This document shows positions 1 to 5,089 of a stretch of 5,089 nt of DNA, in pieces. The stretch is from Gemmatimonadota bacterium (lineage in GTDB: Bacteria; Gemmatimonadota; Gemmatimonadetes; Longimicrobiales; RSA9). Both the position numbers and the translations under genes were made by a program. The first letter of the stretch is position 1. Each line of letters starts with the position of its first letter. A model generated the notes under the pieces. That model saw only the letters and a list, made by a program, of their open reading frames with translations, searched no databases and had not been told where the DNA came from. The stretch covers positions 1 to 5,089 of the forward strand of contig JACQPS010000258.1 in assembly GCA_016207445.1 (NCBI GenBank), in the 5' to 3' direction.

Positions 1-151
1 CGGGACGCGAACGTCCCCGGCTCGCGCGGCGCGAGGAAGCCGGTCACGCCGTCCTGCACGCTTTCCGGGATCCCGCCCTCGCGCACCGCGAGCACCGGCC
101 GGCCGCACGCCATCGCCTCGAGCGGCACGAAGCCGAACGGCTCGTCGTAGG
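1..151. repeat. Direct repeat copy A (151 bp seen, cut by window edge)
   Basis: Positions 1-151 match 420-570 at 150 of 151 bases, in the same orientation and with a constant offset of 419. The one difference is at 102 (g) against 521 (c), a silent Gly codon change. Identity stops abruptly after 151. On the minus strand the junction falls at CCTACGACGAG (151-141), the 11 nt where the GT39-like and GT4 sequences coincide. The repeat may extend past position 1. Confidence 0.97.
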
Positions 152-260
152 CCACGTAGTCCCCGCGGCCCAGGAACAGGACGAGCCGCAGCGCGACCGC
201 CGCCGCGGCCAGCCAGCCCACGGGATGCGCCTTCAACCAGACGAGCAGGGACCGGTGCAT
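1..260 (-). CDS. Partial hybrid ORF: GT39-like membrane N-terminus joined to a copied GT4 C-terminal segment
   Basis: The frame opens with ATG at 260-258, overlapping the upstream TGA as TGATG, and runs off the window after 86 codons without a stop. A GGGGGTGG purine tract (272-265) lies 4 nt before the ATG. Residues 1-40 look like the start of an integral membrane enzyme: short basic segment, hydrophobic stretch at about 14-30 (GWLAAAAVALRLVLFLG), then GRGDYVAYDE. This resembles the N-terminus of GT39/ArnT-type polyprenyl-phosphate-sugar-dependent glycosyltransferases, where an acidic motif follows the first membrane helix. From Tyr38 to Ser86 the protein is instead identical to residues 294-342 of the preceding GT4 enzyme, including its EX7E motif. 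A membrane anchor joined to a fragment of a GT-B C-terminal domain is unlikely to work as either enzyme. The GT39 assignment rests on about 40 residues and is inference; the copied segment is directly seen. Confidence 0.7.
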   Translation of the reverse strand, partial: MHRSLLVWLKAHPVGWLAAAAVALRLVLFLGRGDYVAYDEPFGFVPLEAMACGRPVLAVREGGIPESVQDGVTGFLAPREPGTFAS

Positions 261-1447
261 CACGCCACCCCCGCGGGCGCGGCTACGCGAGCGGTGCGCC
301 GGCACAGCTCCGCCAGCTCGTCGACGTGGCGGTCCCAGCGCCAGCGCTCGCGCACCAGCTCGGGCGCGCGCGCGCCCACGCGCTCCGCCGCGCGCGGGTC
401 GGTCAACAGCGCCGTCAGCCGGGACGCGAACGTCCCCGGCTCGCGCGGCGCGAGGAAGCCGGTCACGCCGTCCTGCACGCTTTCCGGGATCCCGCCCTCG
501 CGCACCGCGAGCACCGGCCGCCCGCACGCCATCGCCTCGAGCGGCACGAAGCCGAACGGCTCGTCGTAGGGCGCGTACAGCACCAGGCGCGCGCGGTTGT
601 ACAGAGCGACCAGCTCCTCCTCCTCCACACGAAATCGGAAGTCGAGCTTCACCGCGGCCTGCCGCGCGCGCGCCTCCAGCCGCCGCTGCTCCGCTGCGCG
701 GGAGCGGTCGCTCACCACCACGAGCGGGGGTCGCGCCGCGGCCGGCACGCGCGCCAGCACATCGAGCAGAAAGTCCAGCCCCTTGAGCGGATGCAGCGCG
801 GCAACGGTGAGGACAAAACCGGCCTGCGGGAGCCCGAGCGGTCGGAAGCGCTGCGCGTCCACACCGAGATAGAGAACGCTCGCGCTGCGACCGTAGATCG
901 CACGCACGCGCGCGGCCGTGAAGGCGGAGTTCACGGCCACCGTGGTGGCGGCGCGCAGGTTCCGGCGGTCCATGCGCCCGATGGTGGCACGGATCAGGAG
1001 CCGGAGCCAGGGCGGCGAGATGCGCCGCTCGTACGCCGCTCGCAGCGGCTCGTGGCAGTAGTAGACCGAGCGCGTGCGCAGCCGCCGCAGAATATGAGGC
1101 GCCTGCGTGAACTGGCTCGGGTGAACCAGGACGACGTCGTAGCCGCCGGCATCGATGGCGGCCGCGATCTCCGCATCGAGCCGGCGCACGCGGCGCAGGA
1201 AGCCGGCCCAGCGCGCGAGGTCGAGTGGCGCGTTGCCTTCCAGCACTCGCTCGCGCGCGGGCGGCACCGCCTGCGGGAAGACGCGCACCGAGCTGGCCAC
1301 GTCCGCCAGCGGCAGGAATCGCTCTTCCGCCGTGCTCGGGATGAACACGTCGACGCGATGCCCGAGCGCGCGCAGCCCGGCCACCTGCTCGCGCAGCGCG
1401 CGCTTGGCGCCGCCGGAGGGCAGATCGTGGTAGACGGCGAGGTTCAT
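260..1447 (-). CDS. GT4 family glycosyltransferase (group 1, GT-B fold)
   Basis: This 395-residue protein has the usual length and order of a cytoplasmic, nucleotide-sugar-dependent retaining GT4 enzyme. The N-terminal acceptor half starts with MNLAVYHDLPSGGAKRAL, where the GG at 12-13 is the usual glycine-rich loop after the first strand. YYCHEP lies at 129-134, NSAFTAARV near 173 and LGVD at 194-197. The donor half begins near 212 with VAALHPLKGLDFLLD. The family EX7E motif is Glu296 to Glu304 in EPFGFVPLE, followed by EAMACGRPV and GGIPESV. The start is firm: ATG at 1447 overlaps the previous stop as ATGA, and a perfect GGAGG lies 7 nt upstream. It ends in a TGATG overlap with the next frame. 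Its role is probably to add one sugar to a lipid-linked oligosaccharide at the inner membrane. Donor and linkage cannot be told. Residues 294-342 are duplicated in the downstream frame. Confidence 0.93.
   Translation of the reverse strand: MNLAVYHDLPSGGAKRALREQVAGLRALGHRVDVFIPSTAEERFLPLADVASSVRVFPQAVPPARERVLEGNAPLDLARWAGFLRRVRRLDAEIAAAIDAGGYDVVLVHPSQFTQAPHILRRLRTRSVYYCHEPLRAAYERRISPPWLRLLIRATIGRMDRRNLRAATTVAVNSAFTAARVRAIYGRSASVLYLGVDAQRFRPLGLPQAGFVLTVAALHPLKGLDFLLDVLARVPAAARPPLVVVSDRSRAAEQRRLEARARQAAVKLDFRFRVEEEELVALYNRARLVLYAPYDEPFGFVPLEAMACGRPVLAVREGGIPESVQDGVTGFLAPREPGTFASRLTALLTDPRAAERVGARAPELVRERWRWDRHVDELAELCRRTARVAAPAGVA
420..570. repeat. Direct repeat copy B, the parental copy inside the GT4 gene
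   Basis: This is the counterpart of positions 1-151 and encodes residues 294-342 of the complete GT4 enzyme. It is taken as the original because it sits in an intact GT-B C-terminal domain with normal sequence on both sides. Copy A is preceded by unrelated membrane-protein sequence. Confidence 0.95.
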
Positions 1448-2565
1448 GCGCCCGCCTCCGCGATCATGCGGCGCACGACGTCGTCCCAGGAAAGGATGTC
1501 GGCGGTGGAAATGCGCGTGCGGTCACAGGCGCGCGCCCCGAGCAGCGCCTCGCGGATGCTGCCGTCGTCGCCCGGCCGATAGGTGAAGACGTGCGCGCGC
1601 GGCGAGCGCAGGTACTCGGGCGCGACGATGGGCAGCCGGCAGTACGTGTACTGGATCACCTTCAAGCTGTTCGCCAGGCACTCGACCCCCGGATCGTAGG
1701 CGCGGATGTTCAGGCCGATGTCGGCGTGCTTCAGGTACGGCACCGTCTGCTCGAACGGCAGTTCGCCGTAGGCGGTGATGTTCGACCGCCGCGGGAGCCC
1801 CTCGATGGGACCGACGATGTGGAAACGCCACTCGGGAAAGAGGCGGCTGGCGCGGCCCAGGAAGTCGTACTCGAAATGCGAGTTTCCCACGAAGACCAGA
1901 TTGACGCCACCATTGCCCGCGTAGGGCGTCGGACCTGCGTGGTCGAACAGCTCGCGCCGGAGTCCTGGTGGATGCAGCCGGGCCGTGGGCAGGTGCGCGA
2001 GTCGCTGGAACACCGACTCGCTCGGGATGCTGAGCAGATCGAAGCCGGGTGCGAGCCGCTTCTCCGTTTCCGGAACCACGGGATGGTAGCCGAGGATGCG
2101 CATGTCGTCCGACACGCGGTAAACGACGCGCGCGCGCGGATTCAGCCGTCGGAAGCGCTGGACGAGCAGCAGGCCGGGTGTGCTCTCGAACACGAACAGG
2201 TCCGCGCCGCGCATCAGCGGCTCGACCGGTCCGAGCGGCAGCTCCCCGTAGCGCTCGAAGACGGGCCGGCTCAGCCGGTCGAGCAGCCGCGATCCCGTGT
2301 GCGCGGGGTGCCAGGGCGTGAGCCAGACGTAGCTGGTGAAGCGGTCCCGCACGCGCACGAGGCGGTTGCCTTCGCGCCAGAGCGGATAACGCAAGCGGTG
2401 ATCGCGGCGGCGCAGCCAGAGCGGCCAGCTCACGGAGTCGGTGAAGAACACCACGTCCCAGCCCGCCCGCCAGAACGCGTCTGCGATCCAGTGCATGCCT
2501 CCCTTGCGGCGGGAGGCACAGTAGTGGCCGGTGACGAGGACGACGCACTTGCGTCCACGCGTCAT
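1444..2565 (-). other. GumK-like GT70 glycosyltransferase half (373 aa if started on its own)
   Basis: This region resembles GumK, the membrane-associated GT70 transferase that adds beta-1,2 glucuronic acid to the lipid-linked xanthan precursor. Numbered from the ATG at 2565, it shows VTGHYCASRRKGGMHWIADA (11-30) at the GT-B N-terminus, ADLFVFES (121-128), VVYRVSDDM (147-155) and PTPYAGN (212-218). VVYRVSDDM matches the GumK YRASD segment that carries its proposed catalytic Asp. GELPFEQTVPYLKHADIGLN (267-286) and NSLKVIQYTY (299-308) follow, the latter like the GumK segment whose Lys and Gln contact the nucleotide. It ends with LSWDD, as GumK ends with NWSD. These matches are from memory of the family, not from a search. 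The donor may be UDP-GlcA but is unproven. The ATG at 2565 lies inside the repeat element and has no Shine-Dalgarno sequence upstream; no other ATG, GTG or TTG lies between it and the conserved core. Independent translation would therefore be weak. Confidence 0.8.
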
Positions 2566-3819
2566 CTCGAGCGGAGCGGGCGAAGCCCGCGGAGTCGAGA
2601 GATCCCGCGTGGAAGTTCCGGAATGCGTCACGGAAGTCCCGAGAAGATCCCTCGGCTCCGCGCCGCTGCGCGGCGCTCCGCTCGGGATGACACCGGCGGC
2701 CCGTTGGTACGCCTGGAACGTCAGCTCCGCGGTTTGCTCCCAGGAGTACGCGCGCGCGCGTGCGCGACCCTTCCTCCCGAGCTCCTCGCGCAGGCCCGGT
2801 GAGGCGAGCAGTCGCGCGAGGCCGTCGCGCATGGAATCGACACGGGCCGCATCGACCACCACTGCGGCATCACCGGCCACCTCGGGGAGCGCGCCGCGAT
2901 CGGAAACGAGCACCGCGCGGCCGGCGCTCATCGCCTCGAGCACGGGCAGGCCGAAGCCCTCGTACAGGGACGGGCAGGCGACCACGTCGGCTCCACCGTA
3001 GAGCGCGGCCAGGGTCGCGCCCGGCACTTCCCCCAGCAGATGGATCCGGTCGGCCGTGTGCGATGCGGCCGCGGCCTTCAGGATCGGCGCGAACTTCCAG
3101 CCGCGGCGCCCGGCCAGCACGAGGCGCCAGCGCCCGAGCTCGGGCGGGAGCATCTCGAACGCCCGGATCAGCCGGATCAGGTTCTTGCGCGGCTCGAGCG
3201 TGCCGACTTGCAGGATGATGGGGTCCGTGCCGAGTCCGTGGCGCGCGCGCACATCGGCAATGGGCTCGGGCGCCGCGTCGAGGGCGGCGGCCTCGGGCAC
3301 GATGTGAATGCGGTCGTCGGCGACGCCTCCCAGCCGGGCGAGGTCCGCGGCGGTCGCGGCGGAAACGGCCAGGCAGCGCGCGCGCTGCCGTCGGATCCAC
3401 TCGAGCTGGCGGCGATCGCGCAGCCGACCCGCGGCCGGGTGGCAGTCGGGGAGGAGCAGCGTGGTCAGATCGTGCACCGTCGCGACGGCGGCGGCGCCAC
3501 GCAGGCGAGCGGGGAAGTAGAACTCGCCGGCGTGGAAGACGTCGAGATCGAGGTCTCGCGGCAGCGCGGGCGCCGGCACGGGCGCCGCCCACGCGCCGCG
3601 GTGGAAGAATCGGGCGGCGTCGCCGAGGCGGACGAGGAGCGGGCGCGCGGCGTGCACTTCGGCCGGCAGCGCCGCCTCCATGGCCTCGCGCGGCGCCGCG
3701 TGCAGCAGCACCCACTCGGCGTCGAAGCGGAGCAGACGCGGGAGCAGGCAGCGCAGGTAGTGCCGCCTGCCCGCGACCGCCGGCATCGCCAGGACGGAGA
3801 CGTCGATCCCGATTCTCAT
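1444..3819 (-). CDS. Fused GT4 glycosyltransferase - GumK-like (GT70) glycosyltransferase, 791 aa
   Basis: One frame of 791 codons has no stop between two complete enzymes. Residues 1-376 are a GT4 protein: MRIGIDVSVL start, VHDLT at 115-119, GTLEPRKN at 206-213 in the donor-binding half, and EX7E from Glu287 to Glu295 in EGFGLPVLE. It resembles mannosyltransferase-like members of polysaccharide loci. Residues 377-418 come entirely from the palindromic repeat at 2561-2691 and look like a disordered Ser/Pro/Thr/Arg linker. Residues 419-791 are a GumK-like enzyme, described separately. The start is ATG at 3819, in an ATGA overlap with the GT2 stop and 9 nt after GGAGG. The frame stays open upstream to 4455, but that part is antisense-like arginine- and alanine-rich sequence inside the GT2 gene. 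Both halves have normal family length, so two genes probably became fused when the repeat removed the stop. Whether one long protein or two are made is not known. Confidence 0.8.
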   Translation of the reverse strand: MRIGIDVSVLAMPAVAGRRHYLRCLLPRLLRFDAEWVLLHAAPREAMEAALPAEVHAARPLLVRLGDAARFFHRGAWAAPVPAPALPRDLDLDVFHAGEFYFPARLRGAAAVATVHDLTTLLLPDCHPAAGRLRDRRQLEWIRRQRARCLAVSAATAADLARLGGVADDRIHIVPEAAALDAAPEPIADVRARHGLGTDPIILQVGTLEPRKNLIRLIRAFEMLPPELGRWRLVLAGRRGWKFAPILKAAAASHTADRIHLLGEVPGATLAALYGGADVVACPSLYEGFGLPVLEAMSAGRAVLVSDRGALPEVAGDAAVVVDAARVDSMRDGLARLLASPGLREELGRKGRARARAYSWEQTAELTFQAYQRAAGVIPSGAPRSGAEPRDLLGTSVTHSGTSTRDLSTPRASPAPLEMTRGRKCVVLVTGHYCASRRKGGMHWIADAFWRAGWDVVFFTDSVSWPLWLRRRDHRLRYPLWREGNRLVRVRDRFTSYVWLTPWHPAHTGSRLLDRLSRPVFERYGELPLGPVEPLMRGADLFVFESTPGLLLVQRFRRLNPRARVVYRVSDDMRILGYHPVVPETEKRLAPGFDLLSIPSESVFQRLAHLPTARLHPPGLRRELFDHAGPTPYAGNGGVNLVFVGNSHFEYDFLGRASRLFPEWRFHIVGPIEGLPRRSNITAYGELPFEQTVPYLKHADIGLNIRAYDPGVECLANSLKVIQYTYCRLPIVAPEYLRSPRAHVFTYRPGDDGSIREALLGARACDRTRISTADILSWDDVVRRMIAEAGA
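1455..1459 (-). promoter_or_regulatory. Ribosome binding site of the second GT4 gene
   Basis: The minus strand carries a perfect GGAGG at 1459-1455, 7 nt before the ATG at 1447. It lies inside the last codons of the GT70 coding region, so this gene can be translated by re-initiation and by direct ribosome entry. Confidence 0.75.
2561..2691. repeat. 131-bp palindromic interspersed repeat (two inverted units with hairpins)
   Basis: The element begins gtcatctcgagcggagcg (2561-2578). Its other end, read on the minus strand from 2691, is gtcatcccgagcggagcg, giving 18-bp terminal inverted repeats with one mismatch. Each half folds on its own. In the first, tctcga (2565-2570) pairs with tcgaga (2595-2600), enclosing gcgggc-gaa-gcccgc (2576-2590). 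In the second, atccc (2647-2651) pairs with gggat (2684-2688), enclosing gcgccg (2660-2665) and cggcgc (2671-2676). The middle holds ttccggaa (2616-2623). Read on the minus strand it encodes the 42 linker residues and the ATG of the GT70 half. It has no transposase and is too small to be autonomous, so it looks like a MITE- or REP-like repeat. I recognise the gagcgaagcg...gagggatc style from spurious proteins in many high-GC genomes, but I have not checked for other copies. Confidence 0.85.
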
Positions 3820-4781
3820 GATGCGCCGCCTCCGGCGGCGACGCCCGCGGGCTCGCCCGCGCCGCTCCGGCCCCGCGGCTTCCAGCGGCTCTTGCGCCCG
3901 ACCTGGAATCCGGCCCAGCGGATGAACTCGTAGGCGAGGAGCTGCGGCAGCCGGTGCACGTGCCCCTGCCGGAAGAAATAGCGAAGCTCGGCCGCGAGAA
4001 AGCGCGCCGACTCCGGCAGGCTCGCGCCGCCATCCAGCTCGAAGCCGTGGAGCGCCTTGCCGACCAGATAGGTCCGCCGGAACAGCCCGCGCGTGGTGTA
4101 GCGGTGCGCGTGCAGCGCTTCGGCCCGCGGCTCGTAGATCAGCGAATAGCCGGCCTTCAGGACCTGATGCGCCCAGACCAGGTCCTCCGCGTACGGGATG
4201 TCCTCGACGAACGGAATGCGTAGCGCGATGTCGCGGCGGAGCGCGCTGAACGCGTTGGAGAACAGCACGCGCCCCGGCCGCGGGTGATGCCCCTGCGGCT
4301 GCGGGTCGAAGCGCAGCCGCTCCGCCGGGTAGTTCAATGACACGAAGAACATCTCCATGGTGGTCGCATCGCGCGGCACCTGTCGGCCATAGACGCCCGC
4401 CACGCTCGCATCCTCGAACGCGGCCGCGAACGCGAGGGGCCAGTCGGGCGTGCACGGCAGCACGTCATGCGTGAGGAAGCAGACGACGTCGCCCGTGGCG
4501 AGCCGCACGCCCAGGTTGCGCGTCCGGCCGTGGCCGAACTGCGCGGGCGCGATGCGGTGCACGCGCAGGCCAGCGCGCTCGGCGTCGTCCGCGGTCGTGT
4601 CGGTCGAGCCCGAATCGATGACCAGCACCTCGACACCGAGCCGCTCCTGCAGCCACACCAGGTGCCGGCGGAGATACCGGAAGATCTCGCCGCCATCCCG
4701 GATCGGGAGCACGACCGAGACGGCCGGTCTGAAATCCGGGGACTGCCGGTCTAAAGACCGGGAACGGTCGGGCGTGGACAC
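3816..4781 (-). CDS. GT2 family glycosyltransferase, rhamnosyltransferase-like
   Basis: This 321-residue protein has a GT-A fold of the type annotated as O-antigen or exopolysaccharide rhamnosyltransferase, using a dTDP-sugar donor on the cytoplasmic membrane face. Numbered from the GTG at 4781, it shows AVSVVLPIRDGG from about 20, IDSGSTDTT (55-63) as the nucleotide-binding strand with its acidic loop, and FGHGRTRNLG (82-91). FLTHDVLP ends at 109 and takes the place of the family's TQDA region, and YAEDLVWA (197-204) is the catalytic-base ED motif. HAHRYT (224-229) matches the usual H-S-H-x-Y-T acceptor segment. The C-terminus is basic. GTG at 4781 is chosen because GGAGAAG lies 8 nt upstream and wecB stops 4 nt away. 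The only upstream in-frame option, TTG at 4829, would overlap wecB by 44 nt. The rhamnose donor is a family inference. The gene ends in an ATGA overlap with the next. Confidence 0.9.
   Translation of the reverse strand: MSTPDRSRSLDRQSPDFRPAVSVVLPIRDGGEIFRYLRRHLVWLQERLGVEVLVIDSGSTDTTADDAERAGLRVHRIAPAQFGHGRTRNLGVRLATGDVVCFLTHDVLPCTPDWPLAFAAAFEDASVAGVYGRQVPRDATTMEMFFVSLNYPAERLRFDPQPQGHHPRPGRVLFSNAFSALRRDIALRIPFVEDIPYAEDLVWAHQVLKAGYSLIYEPRAEALHAHRYTTRGLFRRTYLVGKALHGFELDGGASLPESARFLAAELRYFFRQGHVHRLPQLLAYEFIRWAGFQVGRKSRWKPRGRSGAGEPAGVAAGGGAS
3824..3840 (-). promoter_or_regulatory. Ribosome binding site of the GT4-GT70 frame, held in a GC hairpin
   Basis: On the minus strand cgccgcc (3840-3834), gga (3833-3831) and ggcggcg (3830-3824) form a perfect 7-bp stem with a 3-nt loop, ending 4 nt before the ATG at 3819. 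The Shine-Dalgarno GGAGG (3833-3829) spans the loop and the descending stem, 9 nt from the ATG. The hairpin lies in the last GT2 codons, so ribosomes finishing GT2 would melt it. This fits coupled translation, though an effect of the fold on expression is inference. Confidence 0.6.
4723..4762. repeat. Pair of short direct repeats, one a perfect hairpin
   Basis: Two 18-nt copies, gccggtctgaaatccggg (4723-4740) and gccggtctaaagaccggg (4745-4762), agree at 15 of 18 bases with a 22-bp period. The second contains a 7-bp stem with a 2-nt loop (ccggtct-aa-agaccgg, 4746-4761). They encode the non-conserved N-terminal extension of the GT2 protein, roughly residues 7-20, just before its catalytic domain. 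They may be a small palindromic repeat that landed in the gene's start region; coincidence in GC-rich DNA is possible. Confidence 0.5.
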
Positions 4782-4785
4782 GAGC

Positions 4786-5089
4786 TCAGCTTCTCCGGCG
4801 TCCGTCCTGCGCGGCGAGCACGGCGGCAATGCGCTCGGCCGTGCGGCCGTCCCACAGCTCGGGGACGCGGCCGCGGCGGCCCTGCGCGCGCGCGAGCGCT
4901 TCCAGGATCTTCGTGCGTGTGCGCACGGGCACGAGCGTGTTCGTGCCCTGCTCGATCGTGATCGGCCGCTCGGTCGTGTCGCGCAGTGTGAGGCACGGCA
5001 CGCCCAGCACCGTCGTTTCCTCCTGCATGCCGCCCGAATCGGTGAGCACGACCGCCGCCTCGGCCATGAGCCCGAGCATGTCGAGATAG
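4786..5089 (-). CDS. wecB: Non-hydrolysing UDP-N-acetylglucosamine 2-epimerase, C-terminal part
   Basis: The last 100 codons of the gene are present; the start lies beyond the window edge. The fragment reads YLDMLGLMAEAAVVLTDSGG, then MQEETTVLGVPCLTLRDTTE and RPITIEQGTNTLVPV. This is the characteristic UDP-binding end of WecB/MnaA enzymes: TDSGG-x-QEE, a G-x-P strand, RDTTERP, and GTN. These enzymes interconvert UDP-GlcNAc and UDP-ManNAc in the cytoplasm, the first step towards ManNAc- and ManNAcA-containing polysaccharides. About three quarters of a typical 370-residue protein is missing. The gene stops at TGA 4788-4786, only 4 nt before the GT2 start, so the two are probably co-transcribed. 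The family is clear; whether it serves this locus specifically or general ManNAc supply is not shown. Confidence 0.93.
   Translation of the reverse strand, partial: YLDMLGLMAEAAVVLTDSGGMQEETTVLGVPCLTLRDTTERPITIEQGTNTLVPVRTRTKILEALARAQGRRGRVPELWDGRTAERIAAVLAAQDGRRRS
4790..4796 (-). promoter_or_regulatory. Ribosome binding site deciding the GTG start of the GT2 gene
   Basis: GGAGAAG on the minus strand (4796-4790) lies 8 nt before the GTG at 4781 and inside the last codons of wecB. It favours GTG over the TTG at 4829. Confidence 0.65.

Noticed and set aside
362..377. A 16-nt perfect palindrome, gggcgcgcgcgcgccc
   Set aside because: It is a run of CG dinucleotides in Gly-Ala-Arg-Ala codons of GT4, expected at this base composition.
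326..1582. A 418-codon open frame on the plus strand
   Set aside because: It is antisense to the well-supported GT4 gene, is rich in Arg, Ala and His, shows no domain, and is explained by the lack of stops in GC-rich DNA.
2746..2766. A 21-nt alternating purine-pyrimidine tract (Z-DNA-like)
   Set aside because: It encodes the ordinary Arg-Ala alternation of the GT4 C-terminus with GC-rich codons, so no separate role is needed.
1591..2802. A 403-codon open frame on the plus strand
   Set aside because: It lies opposite the GT70 region and runs through the repeat. Its composition is low-complexity with no recognisable motif.
2870..4033. A 387-codon minus-strand frame
   Set aside because: It is an alternative frame of the GT2 and GT4 genes, dominated by Arg, Ala and Pro, with no family motifs.
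3820..4455. Upstream extension of the GT4-GT70 frame into the GT2 gene (1003 codons in total)
   Set aside because: The extra 212 codons are out of frame with the conserved GT2 protein and have shadow-type composition. ATG at 3819 has a good ribosome binding site and the conserved MRIGIDVS start.
1..5089. CRISPR array, transposase, tRNA, toxin-antitoxin or defence genes
   Set aside because: I looked on both strands and saw none. All coding space belongs to polysaccharide biosynthesis genes.

Overview
The window is a very GC-rich (around 70% by eye) piece of a bacterial surface-polysaccharide locus. Every gene is read on the minus strand, so transcription runs from position 5089 towards position 1. 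Nothing fixes the taxon. The GC content, codon use and an interspersed palindromic repeat whose spurious translation (SRDLSTPRASPA-type peptides) is familiar from high-GC environmental genomes suggest an uncultured soil- or sediment-type bacterium. That is an impression, not an identification.

Layout in the order of transcription: the C-terminal 100 residues of a non-hydrolysing UDP-GlcNAc 2-epimerase (WecB type; 5089-4786); a GT2 rhamnosyltransferase-like enzyme (4781-3816); one uninterrupted frame holding a GT4 glycosyltransferase and a GumK-like (GT70) glycosyltransferase (3819-1444); a second GT4 glycosyltransferase (1447-260); and the start of a further gene (260-1) that begins like a membrane-bound GT39-type glycosyltransferase but becomes a copy of the preceding GT4 after 37-40 codons. 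The genes are packed without gaps: ATGA overlaps at 3819-3816 and 1447-1444, a TGATG overlap at 262-258, and 4 nt between wecB and the GT2 gene. There is no gene-free stretch, and I see no promoter, terminator, RNA gene, CRISPR array or insertion sequence. The set reads as one translationally coupled operon. The epimerase would supply UDP-ManNAc, and the transferases would add successive sugars to a lipid-linked repeat unit; the actual sugars cannot be read from sequence alone.

Two structural oddities stand out. First, a 131-bp palindromic repeat element (2561-2691) lies exactly between the GT4 and GT70 coding regions. It is open in frame, so it joins the two enzymes through about 42 repeat-encoded residues and also supplies the only nearby ATG for the GT70 part. 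Second, positions 1-151 repeat positions 420-570 with one silent difference. The offset is 419 bp, and the junction sits on an 11-nt sequence found at the same place in both genes. This fits a 419-bp tandem duplication created at microhomology, or else an assembly or amplification chimera. I found no defence system, RNA element or other wholly new machinery.
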